This document shows, one piece after another, positions 17,854 to 26,721 of a DNA stretch of 64,000 nt (position 1 is the stretch's first letter; each line of letters opens with the position of its first letter). Under the pieces are notes generated by a model. It saw only the letters and a program-made list of their open reading frames with translations, ran no database searches and was not told the DNA's origin. Position numbers and translations under genes: made by a program. The DNA is from Dolichospermum sp. DET69 (GTDB lineage: Bacteria > Cyanobacteriota > Cyanobacteriia > Cyanobacteriales > Nostocaceae), in NCBI GenBank assembly GCA_017355425.1, contig CP070233.1:3079501-3143500 (forward strand), read 5' to 3'.

Positions 17854-18534
17854 CTACTGGTTGAGGATAAAATCTACAGCGGTTTTTAAATCGGTAACAA
17901 TCATATCCGGTTGATAAGATGCTAGTTGTGAGCGATCGCGGATACCAGACTCAACAGCAATAATTTTAATATCGTGTTTTTTAGCAGCAGTAATGTCTGC
18001 TTCTGTGTCTCCCACCATCCAAGTATCAGCCGCTGGGGGGAGTTCTGCTAATGCTCTAGCCATTAGCAAAGGTTTATCTTCAACATCACGGGTTTTTACA
18101 TAGTCGTTACTTAGACAATAACGGCGATTTTCTGGGAAAAACCGGCTTAAATTATATTGATTAAAAGCATAGTCCAGTTCTCGCAATCTCCGCATCGTCA
18201 TCACGGCTAAATCAACACCGGCTGCTTGAACTTTGATGAGTGTCTCTAATGCAGTAGGGATAATTACATCATACTGAAAATAAGGCAAGGTATGAACTGT
18301 TTGTTTGCGGATTTGGGAAAATTGTTGCCCTTGCTGTGCATCTAAACCTGATTTTAAGGCAATTTCGATTTCGGGAGTGTGCGATCGCTTGAGTTGCCAA
18401 AATTCAGCCTTAGAAAGTTCTATAATTGTTTGACCAGAATATCGGGTTTTTTCTAGGCACAACTGATAAACACGGTAGTACCGTTCCGAAACATCCATAA
18501 TTGGCCCGTCAAAGTCAGTAATTAATCTCAGCAT
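17854..18534 (-). CDS. HAD-superfamily hydrolase
   Basis: 226 residues. Haloacid dehalogenase motifs: nucleophile and acid in LITDFDGPIMDVS (motif I, about D6/D8; the usual DxDGT appears as DFDGP), motif II Thr/Ser in LAVMTMRRL, Lys in the YVKTRDVEDKP region, and motif IV GDTEADITAAKKHDIK. The cap is a helical C1 type, as in phosphoglycolate phosphatase-like enzymes, so a small phosphorylated metabolite is the likely substrate. It lies 108 bases downstream of sbcC on the same strand and could be co-transcribed. Confidence 0.85.
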   Translation of the reverse strand: MLRLITDFDGPIMDVSERYYRVYQLCLEKTRYSGQTIIELSKAEFWQLKRSHTPEIEIALKSGLDAQQGQQFSQIRKQTVHTLPYFQYDVIIPTALETLIKVQAAGVDLAVMTMRRLRELDYAFNQYNLSRFFPENRRYCLSNDYVKTRDVEDKPLLMARALAELPPAADTWMVGDTEADITAAKKHDIKIIAVESGIRDRSQLASYQPDMIVTDLKTAVDFILNQ

Positions 18535-18642
18535 CAGCAGATAATATTAATTTTTTTTACATTATCTCAATCAATTGGTACTTTTGACGTTGCTGATAAA
18601 AAATATGAATATGTCTCGCGCAAAGGAAGAAAGAGGAGATTT

Positions 18643-21600
18643 TCACATTAATAATTGTATTTGTGAACCTTGCTGATTTTTACTAACTTCAATTCTCGCT
18701 TGGAAGGCTTCTTTGAGGTGAGGCATATGAGTTACAGTGAGGATACAGGCAAAATCTGAGGATATGGCGTTAATTGCCGCAATTAAGCGATCGCATCCTT
18801 CCACATCTTGAGTCCCAAAACCTTCATCTATTACTAATAATTGTAATGATGCTCCTGCCCTTTGAGCCAATAATTTGGCTAAAGCTAAACGAATCGCAAA
18901 GTTAATTCTAAAAGCTTCTCCTCCTGAATAAGTTTCATAGGATCTCGTTCCTCTGGAATCAGCAATTAAAATATCTAATGTGTCTATCAATTTAGCATTT
19001 TTCTTACTAGATTTACCACTACGTCCCGCTTTTTGAGTAATAAACTGGACGTGAAATTGATTTGCACTCAATCGAGAAAGCAATTGATTAGCTTCTGCTT
19101 CCAATTGAGGTAAAACATTTTCAATCATTAAAGCTTGAATCCCATTTTTCCCGAAAGCTTGGGCTAATTCTTGATAAACACGCTGTTGTTGTTTACAAGT
19201 TTGCAACTGTTGGATATCTTGTTCATATTGATTTTGCAAAGTTGCTAATTGCAGGGACATTTGTTTTAATTGTCCCAACTGAGATATTTTATGATCTAGT
19301 TCTCTTCTGCGATTTGCTAATTGCTGTTCTAAAGTATTAATTTGGGTTGCTGGGTTAGCACTGTCAGATAACTGTTTAACGATGTTATCAATTTGTTGAG
19401 TTAATATTTCTCGTTCTTTGCCTATTTTTTGGCATGAATCTCCTAAATCTTGCCATTTATTATTTAATTGGGGATATTGTTCTTGTGCCGACAATAATTG
19501 CTGATGACGTAATTGCCAACCTTTTCCTTGTCGGATACCTTGACGCAGGTAATTATGCTGTTCTGAACTATAGGCAATTTCCCCAATTTGCTGTTCTAAA
19601 TTAGCGATTTCTTTGGCACAATCAGAATCAGTTTGTCCCTGTTGAAGTTGCAATTGCAATTGAGCAATATTCGCTGTTAATTCTGGTTTTCTTGCTATTA
19701 ATTGTCTTTGGCGTTTTAAGGCATCCTTAATTTGTCCTTGTTTAATTTCTGCCCACCGCCATTTTTCCATATCATTACGAGCGAGGGCGTGGTCTTGTTC
19801 GCTATAATTAAGTTGTTGAAGATATTGATCTAATTCCTGAATTTCCGCTTGTTTTTCGGGTGTATAATTACCAGTTTCTAAAGAGTGTTCTAACTGTTGT
19901 TTTTCGGCAATAATTTGCAGTAACTGTTGTTGGACATCACTTGTAGCTTGCAACTGTGCTGCTAATTGTCCCCGTTGTTCACGTAATGAATCATAACCGG
20001 ATAACTTTTGGGATATTTCCCGATATTCTTGTCTGAGTACCTGAATTTCTCGATCTGAAACTGCGATTTGTTCTCGGACTACCCAAAATTGTCCTTGGGT
20101 ATCCTGATATTCTAATTGCGTTTTTTCGACAACTTTACCCCAATGATGTTCGTCTAAAGGCCGTTCACATAAGGGACAATTAGCATCGGGATTTTGTAAC
20201 ATCTGCAATTTTTGTTCTAGTTCTCCTAACAACCTTTCATAATCTCCTTGGTGCGCTTGCAAACGTTCCAGAAAATGTCGTCTTTCCTGTCCTTTGTCCT
20301 TTACCCTTTGTAGATAAACTCGCTTTTTTTCTAATTCTTCAATTTGTGTTCCTATCTCTATTAATGCTTGTTGTAATTGGGGTTGACGATGATGTTGATT
20401 TTGCAGTTGCTTTTGGGTGGCTTGCATTTGCTCTAATCGCGCTACTAAACTAGCATGAGTGCGATCTAATTGAGTTTGCAAACTTGCCCTTTGTTGTAAT
20501 AATGGCGTTACCTGCATTTGCAATTGATCTAAATTAGCTAAATGCTGCCGGGCGTTATTTAATTGTGATAAAGCTGTTTCTATATCTCCAGATTTACTCA
20601 GAGTTTGGGCAATTTCTTGTTCTTGCTGTTCTAAAGCTGCTAATTGAGCTTCAGCTTGTTGTAATTGCCGCTCTAAATCTTGAGTTTGTTTATATAGCTG
20701 TTGTTGTTTTTGTTGTTTTAAATTGGTAGCGCGGGTATGTTGTTCAAATTTCGCGGCAAAAATTTCTTCTTGGGATTGTAGATTTTGATATTGAGTATAA
20801 CCAGTTTGAATATCAGCTTGTTGATTGATAATCTTATCTAAATCTGTTAATTGGGATTTGACAGCTAATTGTTCTTGTTGCAAGCGATCGCTATCTTGGC
20901 TAAGATGATCATATCGTTGGCGAACAAAATTTAATTGTTGTTCCCAATTTTGCCGTTGATTTTGGATAACTTGCAAACTTTGCAATTGAATATTTTCAAA
21001 AGCTTGTACTTGTTGTAAACTGTTCAGTTGCGCTTCTAACTCGGCTTGTTGGCTTTCTGTTGTTTCCCGTTCTTTAAGTTGAACTTTGATATTTTCTAAG
21101 GAACGTTCTAACTCTTCTGCACGTCCTTTATAAACTTTAAAGCTATCCTTGGCTCGTTCTTCCAACTCATCATACTGATTTAGTTTCAATAACTCTGCTA
21201 AAATTTCCTTGCGTTCAGCGGGACGTTTGAGCATAAATTCATCGGCTTTCCCTTGACGTAAGTAAGCAGAATTAATAAAAGTCTCATAATCTAGCTTAAT
21301 ATGTTCTAGAATTACATCCTGAGTGGCTTTTAAGCCCTTACCAGTTAAAGGACGAAACCCAGAAGGAGTTTCAATTTGAAATTCCAAAATGCTAGTTCCA
21401 CCCCGCACTCGGTCACGAATTACCCGATAAGTTTGCTGACCACTTTGGAAAGTGAAATCCACCCGGACTTCTTTAGCTCCAGAATGAATCACATCATCTT
21501 CAACAGTCGCACGGCTTTCACCCCAAATTGCCCAAGTAATAGCTTCTAAAAGGGAAGATTTTCCTGCACCATTAGAACCACAAATACACGCCGTATGCAA

Positions 21601-21669
21601 GCCGCTAAAATCTAAAGCTGCATCACGGTAACTGAGAAAATTTTTAATGATAAGTTGAACTGGGATCAT
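18643..21669 (-). CDS. sbcC: Nuclease SbcCD ATPase subunit SbcC
   Basis: 1,008 residues, typical of SbcC, the SMC/Rad50-like ATPase that with SbcD cleaves hairpins and processes DNA ends. The N-terminal ATPase half shows the Walker A CGSNGAGKSSLLEAI at about 31-45. Long Gln/Leu-rich coiled coils (about 180-480 and 530-800) flank a zinc hook CPLC near 498. The C-terminal half has the ABC signature TYSGGEAFRINFAIRLALAK and Walker B LQLLVIDEGFGTQD. sbcD is not in this window, so the pair is split in this genome. ATG start. Confidence 0.95.
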   Translation of the reverse strand: MIPVQLIIKNFLSYRDAALDFSGLHTACICGSNGAGKSSLLEAITWAIWGESRATVEDDVIHSGAKEVRVDFTFQSGQQTYRVIRDRVRGGTSILEFQIETPSGFRPLTGKGLKATQDVILEHIKLDYETFINSAYLRQGKADEFMLKRPAERKEILAELLKLNQYDELEERAKDSFKVYKGRAEELERSLENIKVQLKERETTESQQAELEAQLNSLQQVQAFENIQLQSLQVIQNQRQNWEQQLNFVRQRYDHLSQDSDRLQQEQLAVKSQLTDLDKIINQQADIQTGYTQYQNLQSQEEIFAAKFEQHTRATNLKQQKQQQLYKQTQDLERQLQQAEAQLAALEQQEQEIAQTLSKSGDIETALSQLNNARQHLANLDQLQMQVTPLLQQRASLQTQLDRTHASLVARLEQMQATQKQLQNQHHRQPQLQQALIEIGTQIEELEKKRVYLQRVKDKGQERRHFLERLQAHQGDYERLLGELEQKLQMLQNPDANCPLCERPLDEHHWGKVVEKTQLEYQDTQGQFWVVREQIAVSDREIQVLRQEYREISQKLSGYDSLREQRGQLAAQLQATSDVQQQLLQIIAEKQQLEHSLETGNYTPEKQAEIQELDQYLQQLNYSEQDHALARNDMEKWRWAEIKQGQIKDALKRQRQLIARKPELTANIAQLQLQLQQGQTDSDCAKEIANLEQQIGEIAYSSEQHNYLRQGIRQGKGWQLRHQQLLSAQEQYPQLNNKWQDLGDSCQKIGKEREILTQQIDNIVKQLSDSANPATQINTLEQQLANRRRELDHKISQLGQLKQMSLQLATLQNQYEQDIQQLQTCKQQQRVYQELAQAFGKNGIQALMIENVLPQLEAEANQLLSRLSANQFHVQFITQKAGRSGKSSKKNAKLIDTLDILIADSRGTRSYETYSGGEAFRINFAIRLALAKLLAQRAGASLQLLVIDEGFGTQDVEGCDRLIAAINAISSDFACILTVTHMPHLKEAFQARIEVSKNQQGSQIQLLM

Positions 21670-21983
21670 TCAGGCTATAGTGCCATATTTACAATTTTGA
21701 TCATTAACAGTACAGATGCACTTAATTTTTAGTTTAGCCATCTAATTAGCTGGTTTCTAGTCTTGAAGACATCAACTTTACAAAATTTTACAATAGAAAT
21801 AGGATTTTTTTGATATTTCCGGAAACAACAAGGAAAAAATATTTAATTTTTCAAATACACGTAACCTACCAAAATCCTCTCACGGTGGGCATTGCCCACC
21901 CTACAAGACCTAAAATTCTGCAAATATCATTGATGATTCCTCCAATAACTGCGACAGTTGGCAAAACGATCAGCATAATGATG
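21670..21983. other. Gap between sbcC and the split tnpB
   Basis: No supported gene. A GGTGGGC/GCCCACC hairpin lies at 21884-21900, a dispersed cyanobacterial motif. On the minus strand, 21900-21970 can be read as IVLPTVAVIGGIINDICRIL, which looks like a piece of a small membrane protein possibly cut by the element inserted at about 21978; this is weak. Confidence 0.4.
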
Positions 21984-22483
21984 TTAAGCTTCCCCGGTCT
22001 GAAGACGCGGGGATTTCTGAAGAGTCCATAAAAGAACTTTCGTAGGCTGACTTAAACAACCTCTACCTACTCCAATTAAGTCAAACTTAAATATCGCAGC
22101 TACTTTTCTGATTATGTTGACCGCACCGTTGCAATCTGCATTAATTTTTGTGCCGTCCTGAGAACGGTACAAACCCCGGCTAATTCTTTTCCCTGATTCT
22201 TTCCACCCTTCGGGTTTTGCACCAAATGTAGGTAGAAAATCATTATCTAGGAACGACGTTTTTGAGGTATAGGATTCTTCAGTTTCAACAAACTTGATAC
22301 CGTATTGTTCACACAGTTGAGCAATGCGGTTTTTTAGTTTTGCAGTAGGGATTTGAACAAACTTTTGATTAGTTTTTGATCCAAGATTTATAGAGTCTTT
22401 TTGTCCAATATTCCAGCCAAAAACAACAGTACCAATTTTATGATCGATGCAATGGTTGATTACGATTCTAGCCGCCTTATTAG
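21984..22483 (-). pseudogene. tnpB: TnpB C-terminal exon (intron-split)
   Basis: Reading the minus strand from the intron junction gives NKAARIVINHCIDHKIGTVV, then FGWNIGQKDSINLGSKTN, FVETEESYTSKTSFL, a zinc-finger-poor linker and INADCNGAVNIIRKVA, ending at 21984. This is the RuvC-II to RuvC-III half of a TnpB; the last catalytic Asp is in NADCNGA. The usual RuvC-II Glu (VxxEDL) is absent: the position reads VVFGWN. Glutamates lie 44, 46 and 47 residues further on (VETEES). Joined to the upstream exon after intron removal, the frame continues across the junction as RDATNKAAR. Confidence 0.85.
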
Positions 22484-24985
22484 GTCGGGTGGGAAGGAGA
22501 TATTACTATCCCCGAAACCCCCCTAGAAACCGTACATGAGACTTTCGCACTCATACGGCTTGAGCCTTACTTCTAGCCTTTAACTTGGATTTAAGAGTGT
22601 TCCTGTTTATGACACGTTTTGTGTAAGTGGACGAGGTTTTGGGTGTCATTCGTTCCCCCTTCCTTCACAGGAACTATGTGATGGGTTTCGATATCCTCTC
22701 CGTTGAAAAGGTAATCTCCGCAGACAGGGCATTTCCAACCTTGGTTTTTACCTACTTGATAGTATTTACTACCTTTTGCCCAATATTGTTCGCCTTGTTT
22801 ATTTCTACGGTCTTCCCAGTATTCTTTTAGTTGTGGATTATCTGGTGAGGCACTTTCTTTTACCTTGATATGTCGGATTATGGGAGTGTCGCCAACTTCA
22901 AATAGTTTGAACCACTTTTCGCTGCCTCTTCCGTCTACACCCTTACAGGTGAAGACCCATTTTCGTGTTCCAACACAGTGAAAATACTTGTCCTTAACCC
23001 ATGTTTCGGTTTTTGATGGGTGTCTGCGTTTTGCCCATTGCCAGAGTGATTGCCATACCCGATGTCGGATATAACTAAAGGTATCTTTGCTACATACTCC
23101 TCTGTAGTAGTTGGCAAAGCCTCGGAGAATTGGGTTTAGTTTGGTGATAACAGTTTCCTGTGTGGCTCCGCTGAGTGAGGCTATAACCCGCCCGATGTTC
23201 TTACAGAATTGGAGAACTTTAGTCTTAGCTGGTTTGATAAGAGCCTTTTCACTGTATGTTCGGATGTTAAAACCCAGGAAGTCAAAACCATCTTCAACCT
23301 GTACTATTTTTGTTTTCTCCTCGCTTAATTTCAGGTTGCGGTCTTCTAGCCATTTCTCGATTTCCTTCTTCGCTCCTAAGATATCCTCTTTGGAGTTTGC
23401 CATGACAACAAAGTCATCGGCATATCGAATTACCCCCATACCCTTCTTGTTAAGTTGTCCTTTTGGATGACTTTTTCTGGGTCTATCTCTGTAGGGGATT
23501 GCTCTTATAGCTGTTTCTAGTCCATGTAGACCTATGTTGGCTAATAAAGGGCTAATCACACCACCTTGGGGAGTTCCTTGGGTAGTTTCATTAAACGTTC
23601 CTTTATCCATGAAACCGGATTTTAGCCACATCTTGATGAGTTTTCGTCCAGGGGTGTTCCCTATTGATTTCTCAATCTGGCTATGTGAAATGTTATCAAA
23701 AAATCCTGAAATATCTGCATCTAGAACCCACGTATCACCCTTTGCCGTCCCTTTACTGGTTATTCTGTTGAATATTTGGTCAATAGCATCGGCGCAACTA
23801 CGTCCAGGTCTAAAGCCGTAGGAATTAGGTTCAAATACGGCTTCCCATTCAGGTTCTAGTAGATTTTTGACTATTGCTTGCATGACTCTATCCCTGATGG
23901 TTGGGATACCAAGGGGACGCATCTTACCGTTGGATTTTGGGATATACAACCTTTTTGTTGGTTTAACGGTATGAGCCGTGTTTTCCATATCCAATGTAAG
24001 TTTTACGCGCTGCTGGGGAGTATTAATAACCTCCTTATCAATCCCAGCCGTTTGCTTTCCGGTGTTAACCTGCGTAATTTGTCTAATGCTAAGTAATAGG
24101 TTCGCATGACTTCGTAGCATCAACTTCTGCAAATTTCGCAATTTGCGGAAGTTACCAAGTTGTCGGGCGCGAAAGATTCTTTGTCGTAGATTCTTCACGG
24201 CTTTTGTAGCTTTACGCCAGTTAATGTCGTTCCACTCTTCTAGCCGTTTATTTTGTCCGTTTATTAGACGTTGCCGCATAATATCTAACTTATCAAAACA
24301 ATTAGGTTTCGTTGACTTGTATCTGTCGCATAAGACCAAGGACACGTCTGCTTTGCTTTCGCTCGGAGGCAAATTTTGAACCTCTATCCTGATTCATTAC
24401 AAATCGGCGTTCGCTTGTTGTCCCTTCCTACTCCCTCCAGAGGGTTCCATCTTCCTTACGGTTGATTTACCAAAGATATTGACTTTCTTTGGACTCTGTA
24501 GGGGTTTTCCTGTTGTATCGGTTGGTTTTCGCGTTCCTTTTAGGTGGTAACTCTCCTGCGGTGGGGTTTGTATTCACACGTACATAGGAACGCAGAGCCT
24601 ATGGACTACCCACTTACCTTTTGGTTCAAGCCTATCAGCCTGATTTGGCTTGTCATGCGATGACGCAGTTTAAACGCTACTTCACTTGTGTTCACCATGA
24701 GGAGCATCCCTCTTGCTCCCAAACCACATTAGGCTAGTAGTCTAGGTTACTTTCGTGGTCTGCATATTCTGGTTGGATTACTCCTTCCTTCTGACCGGAC
24801 TACTGGCGTAGTCTTTTACGTGAGGGTCTGAGGTGTGAATCTCAGAGTGGAATTGGAAGGATGTTATGGTGCATCTTTTCCCACTTAGCGTAGGTTCCAC
24901 AGACCATTGTAGAGATGGAAGAATGGGTTACACCCGTTTCCTGGCAAGGGCTAGGCTCTACTTAACCGACCAGTTCAGGTCGCAC
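22484..24985 (-). mobile_element. Group II intron (2,502 nt)
   Basis: Minus-strand 5' end GTGCGACCTG at 24985 (consensus GUGYG) and 3' end CCCGAC at 22484 (consensus AY). Domain V is clear at 22528-22560 (AGCCGTATGAG, GAAA-type turn, CTCATGTACGGTT). Domain VI follows with a G/C stem and bulged A region. About 610 bases of domains I-III precede the intron-encoded protein in domain IV. Removing these exact coordinates rejoins the tnpB reading frame. This is a ribozyme retroelement that moves by retrohoming; all parts seem present, so it may be active. Confidence 0.92.
22591..24372 (-). CDS. ltrA: Group II intron reverse transcriptase/maturase/HNH
   Basis: 593 residues from a TTG; an in-frame ATG at 24279 (MRQRLINGQNKRLEEW) is an alternative start. 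Order of domains: RT0 and finger/palm (GKQTAGIDKEV, LYIPKSNGKMRPLGIPTIRDR, GFRPGRSC), catalytic RT5 VIRYADDFVVMANS with intact YADD, the maturase/X domain (about 370-470), then a C-terminal HNH endonuclease CPVCGDYLFNGEDIETHHIV...CHKQEH with paired cysteines. It should splice its own intron and prime reverse transcription at the cut target. It sits in intron domain IV, 219 bases upstream of the mapped intron 3' limit at its start side and 107 bases from it at its end. No stop or frameshift was seen. Confidence 0.94.
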   Translation of the reverse strand: MPPSESKADVSLVLCDRYKSTKPNCFDKLDIMRQRLINGQNKRLEEWNDINWRKATKAVKNLRQRIFRARQLGNFRKLRNLQKLMLRSHANLLLSIRQITQVNTGKQTAGIDKEVINTPQQRVKLTLDMENTAHTVKPTKRLYIPKSNGKMRPLGIPTIRDRVMQAIVKNLLEPEWEAVFEPNSYGFRPGRSCADAIDQIFNRITSKGTAKGDTWVLDADISGFFDNISHSQIEKSIGNTPGRKLIKMWLKSGFMDKGTFNETTQGTPQGGVISPLLANIGLHGLETAIRAIPYRDRPRKSHPKGQLNKKGMGVIRYADDFVVMANSKEDILGAKKEIEKWLEDRNLKLSEEKTKIVQVEDGFDFLGFNIRTYSEKALIKPAKTKVLQFCKNIGRVIASLSGATQETVITKLNPILRGFANYYRGVCSKDTFSYIRHRVWQSLWQWAKRRHPSKTETWVKDKYFHCVGTRKWVFTCKGVDGRGSEKWFKLFEVGDTPIIRHIKVKESASPDNPQLKEYWEDRRNKQGEQYWAKGSKYYQVGKNQGWKCPVCGDYLFNGEDIETHHIVPVKEGGTNDTQNLVHLHKTCHKQEHS

Positions 24986-25433
24986 TCGCATCTCTCATCT
25001 GGCGATTACGCTTTTCTGTAATCGCTGCAAGCCTGTTTGACCAAAAACCCTGCGGTTTATTTTCCTTGATTTTAGCTACAGATTTGTTATACCACTGGTT
25101 GATGCTTTTTAAATGTAGTCCGTCAACTATAAAGGATGTACCAATATTAGAAACACAAGTTAACCAATTATTTAACCCGTGGTCAATTCCTAATACTTTT
25201 GATGCGTCCACCTCGGAGATTTTAATATCTTGTTGGTAAACAAATTCTGCATAAAAGCATCTGTTCCTTGGCAGGATACGGACTTCTCTTATTGATTTAT
25301 AGTCCAGATTTGAGGGCATAGGGATATAAAAAGCGTCTATTCCAAACCACGCTTTCACCTTACTACCTAAAGGGAATCTCAATATTCCGTCCTTTAATTT
25401 TAAATAACGCCCCGTAAAGGTTGCAATAGACAT
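24986..25433 (-). pseudogene. tnpB: TnpB 5' exon, N-terminally truncated
   Basis: About 149 codons upstream of the intron. It begins MSIATFTGRYLKLKDGILRF, in the beta-barrel (WED-like) region of TnpB, so the normal 100 to 150 N-terminal residues are missing; no frame upstream to 25590 supplies them. The first RuvC aspartate is in VLGIDHGLNNWLT, and the exon ends KRNRQMRDA at the intron boundary, the region where related TnpB proteins read RDxxNKxAR. Even after splicing, the product would lack its N-terminus unless translation starts at 25433 as an internal form. Confidence 0.8.
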
Positions 25434-25589
25434 TACACTTTTACAGTAATTTGGTGGTTGAGGTTTTTGAGTTACCGTACCTTCTTTTATGTGCCTTTCG
25501 TTCTATTTGGTGAAAACAGCAAATATTTTTTCAGAAACTATCCTAATTAATCCACGTCATCCCACATATAACATATTATTGGCAACCCC

Positions 25590-26276
25590 ATGATGAGTCG
25601 TTCTATCCGTTGGCAATCTAGTACCGCTGCACTCATGGCCATAGCCATTACAACTGGTGCAGCTACCCCCTTATTATCCTTTGCTCCGGCTTTTGCCCAA
25701 GGATACAATCTCAATCAATCGCGGACAATTAGTATTCCCGCTAATGTAACTTTACCTATCACCTACGAAAAGGAGAAAGTTATTGTCAAACCAGGCGAAA
25801 CATTAGCCCTAACTCTGAAAATAGCTGACAATATTACTGATAGTAATAGAAATATTTTAATTCCTGCCAATACTGAAGTTATTGGTGAATTACAACCAGT
25901 AAAATTAAATACTCAATCTTCCCGTAATAACCAGCAAGGTGTCCGTTTTGTAGCTAGAGAATTAGTATTTCCTTCTGGACAAAGACAACAGATTTATGCT
26001 AATTCCAAAATTATCACCAAAACAGAAACAATCTCTAAGGGAGCAAGCACTGGACAAATATTAACTGATGCTGCTATTGGTGCCGGTGCAGCTAGTCTGA
26101 TTTCATTGGTAACAGGTAATAAGAAAATTGAAGTTTTAGAACCTGTAGGTGGTGCAGCAGCAGGTGCTTTGGCTAGTGTATTATTGCGGAAACCAAAAGC
26201 TGATGTTTTTGTCCTCAGACCAGAACAGGATTTAGCTATTACCCTGACTTCAAATTTAGTGATAACTCGTCAATAG
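25590..26276 (+). CDS. Exported hypothetical protein
   Basis: 228 residues. A clear signal peptide (MMSRSIRWQSSTAALMAIAI then TTGAATPLLSFAPAFAQG, cleavage probably after AFA at about 36) points to the periplasm or outer surface. The mature part is beta-rich with NVTLPITYEKEKVIVKPGET and NILIPANTEVIGELQPVK, then glycine/alanine stretches (GQILTDAAIGAGAASLISLV, VGGAAAGALASVLL) that could insert in a membrane. The pattern resembles the TrbI/VirB10-like or conjugal-transfer-like domains sometimes assigned to cyanobacterial exported proteins, but I assign no function. Two adjacent ATG codons offer the start. It lies downstream of the truncated tnpB element and is transcribed away from it. Confidence 0.75.
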   Translation: MMSRSIRWQSSTAALMAIAITTGAATPLLSFAPAFAQGYNLNQSRTISIPANVTLPITYEKEKVIVKPGETLALTLKIADNITDSNRNILIPANTEVIGELQPVKLNTQSSRNNQQGVRFVARELVFPSGQRQQIYANSKIITKTETISKGASTGQILTDAAIGAGAASLISLVTGNKKIEVLEPVGGAAAGALASVLLRKPKADVFVLRPEQDLAITLTSNLVITRQ

Positions 26277-26294
26277 ATTTAATAGTAGTAATTA

Positions 26295-26506
26295 GGGCTT
26301 GCTGAATAAAACTGAACCCTTTTATTAATAAGGGTTTCGCTGATTTTTATCACAAGAAAGTGCAAGGTTTTGGCAAATGGAGTCTCAAAATTGGTGCATT
26401 TTCCTGGGTCAGATTTAGAAAATTGAGGATATCCAGATGGCTGAAACTGTTCCCTGTTCCCTTTTCCCTGTTCCCTGCCCTCGCGGACAACTTATTCAGC
26501 AAACCC
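26295..26506. mobile_element. MITE with TAATTA target duplication
   Basis: Terminal inverted repeats GGGCTTGCTGAATAA and TTATTCAGCAAACCC (one mismatch in 15) bound 212 bases. The 6-bp sequence TAATTA lies directly outside both ends (26289-26294 and 26507-26512), as expected for a target-site duplication. The interior has no ORF and includes a TTCCCTG/TTCCCT-rich tract. The full-length parent transposon is not in the window. Confidence 0.85.
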
Positions 26507-26631
26507 TAATTATGTTGTGAATTTGATGATCTAAATAAAGCGGTTGTTTCCTAAATTATGGTGAGCGATCGCTTTATTTTATGTATCAATCTCTAGAGGT
26601 ATATGCCACTCAATAAGAAATGTTAGTTTAG

Positions 26632-26715
26632 TTTATCAAACAGAATTCATCCGCCACTCGCACAGAATACCCAACTGAATTCTGACTCTGTGACTCCTGA
26701 ATTCTGTTTGATAAA
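26632..26715. repeat. 18-bp perfect inverted repeat
   Basis: TTTATCAAACAGAATTCA (26632-26649) and its exact complement (26698-26715) with a 48-base loop. It lies just beyond the stop of the histidine kinase gene and may fold in its transcript. Confidence 0.85.
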
Positions 26716-26721
26716 TGAATT

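Larger units (their letters stand above)
21978..25470 (-). mobile_element. IS200/605-type tnpB element carrying a group II intron
   Basis: A tnpB gene of the IS605 OrfB class in two pieces, 24986-25433 and 21984-22483, separated by a group II intron. The tnpB-distal end has a CCCCG/CGGGG hairpin at 21992-22012 with an inner TCT/AGA stem, the same architecture as the other right ends in the window. No tnpA is present. The tnpB N-terminus and the other element end near 25.45 kb are not recognisable, so the element seems truncated. Boundaries are estimates. Confidence 0.75.
26277..26721. other. Gap holding a MITE and an inverted repeat
   Basis: No gene. It contains a 212-bp MITE with target duplication (26295-26506) and an 18-bp perfect inverted repeat (26632-26649 with 26698-26715) that could terminate the minus-strand histidine kinase or be another small element. 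Confidence 0.7.

Noticed and set aside
21810-22031. 73-codon plus-strand frame
   Set aside because: It crosses a dispersed palindrome and the end hairpin of the tnpB element; no coding pattern.
23111-24379. Plus-strand open frames within the intron
   Set aside because: They are shadows of the reverse transcriptase on the minus strand.
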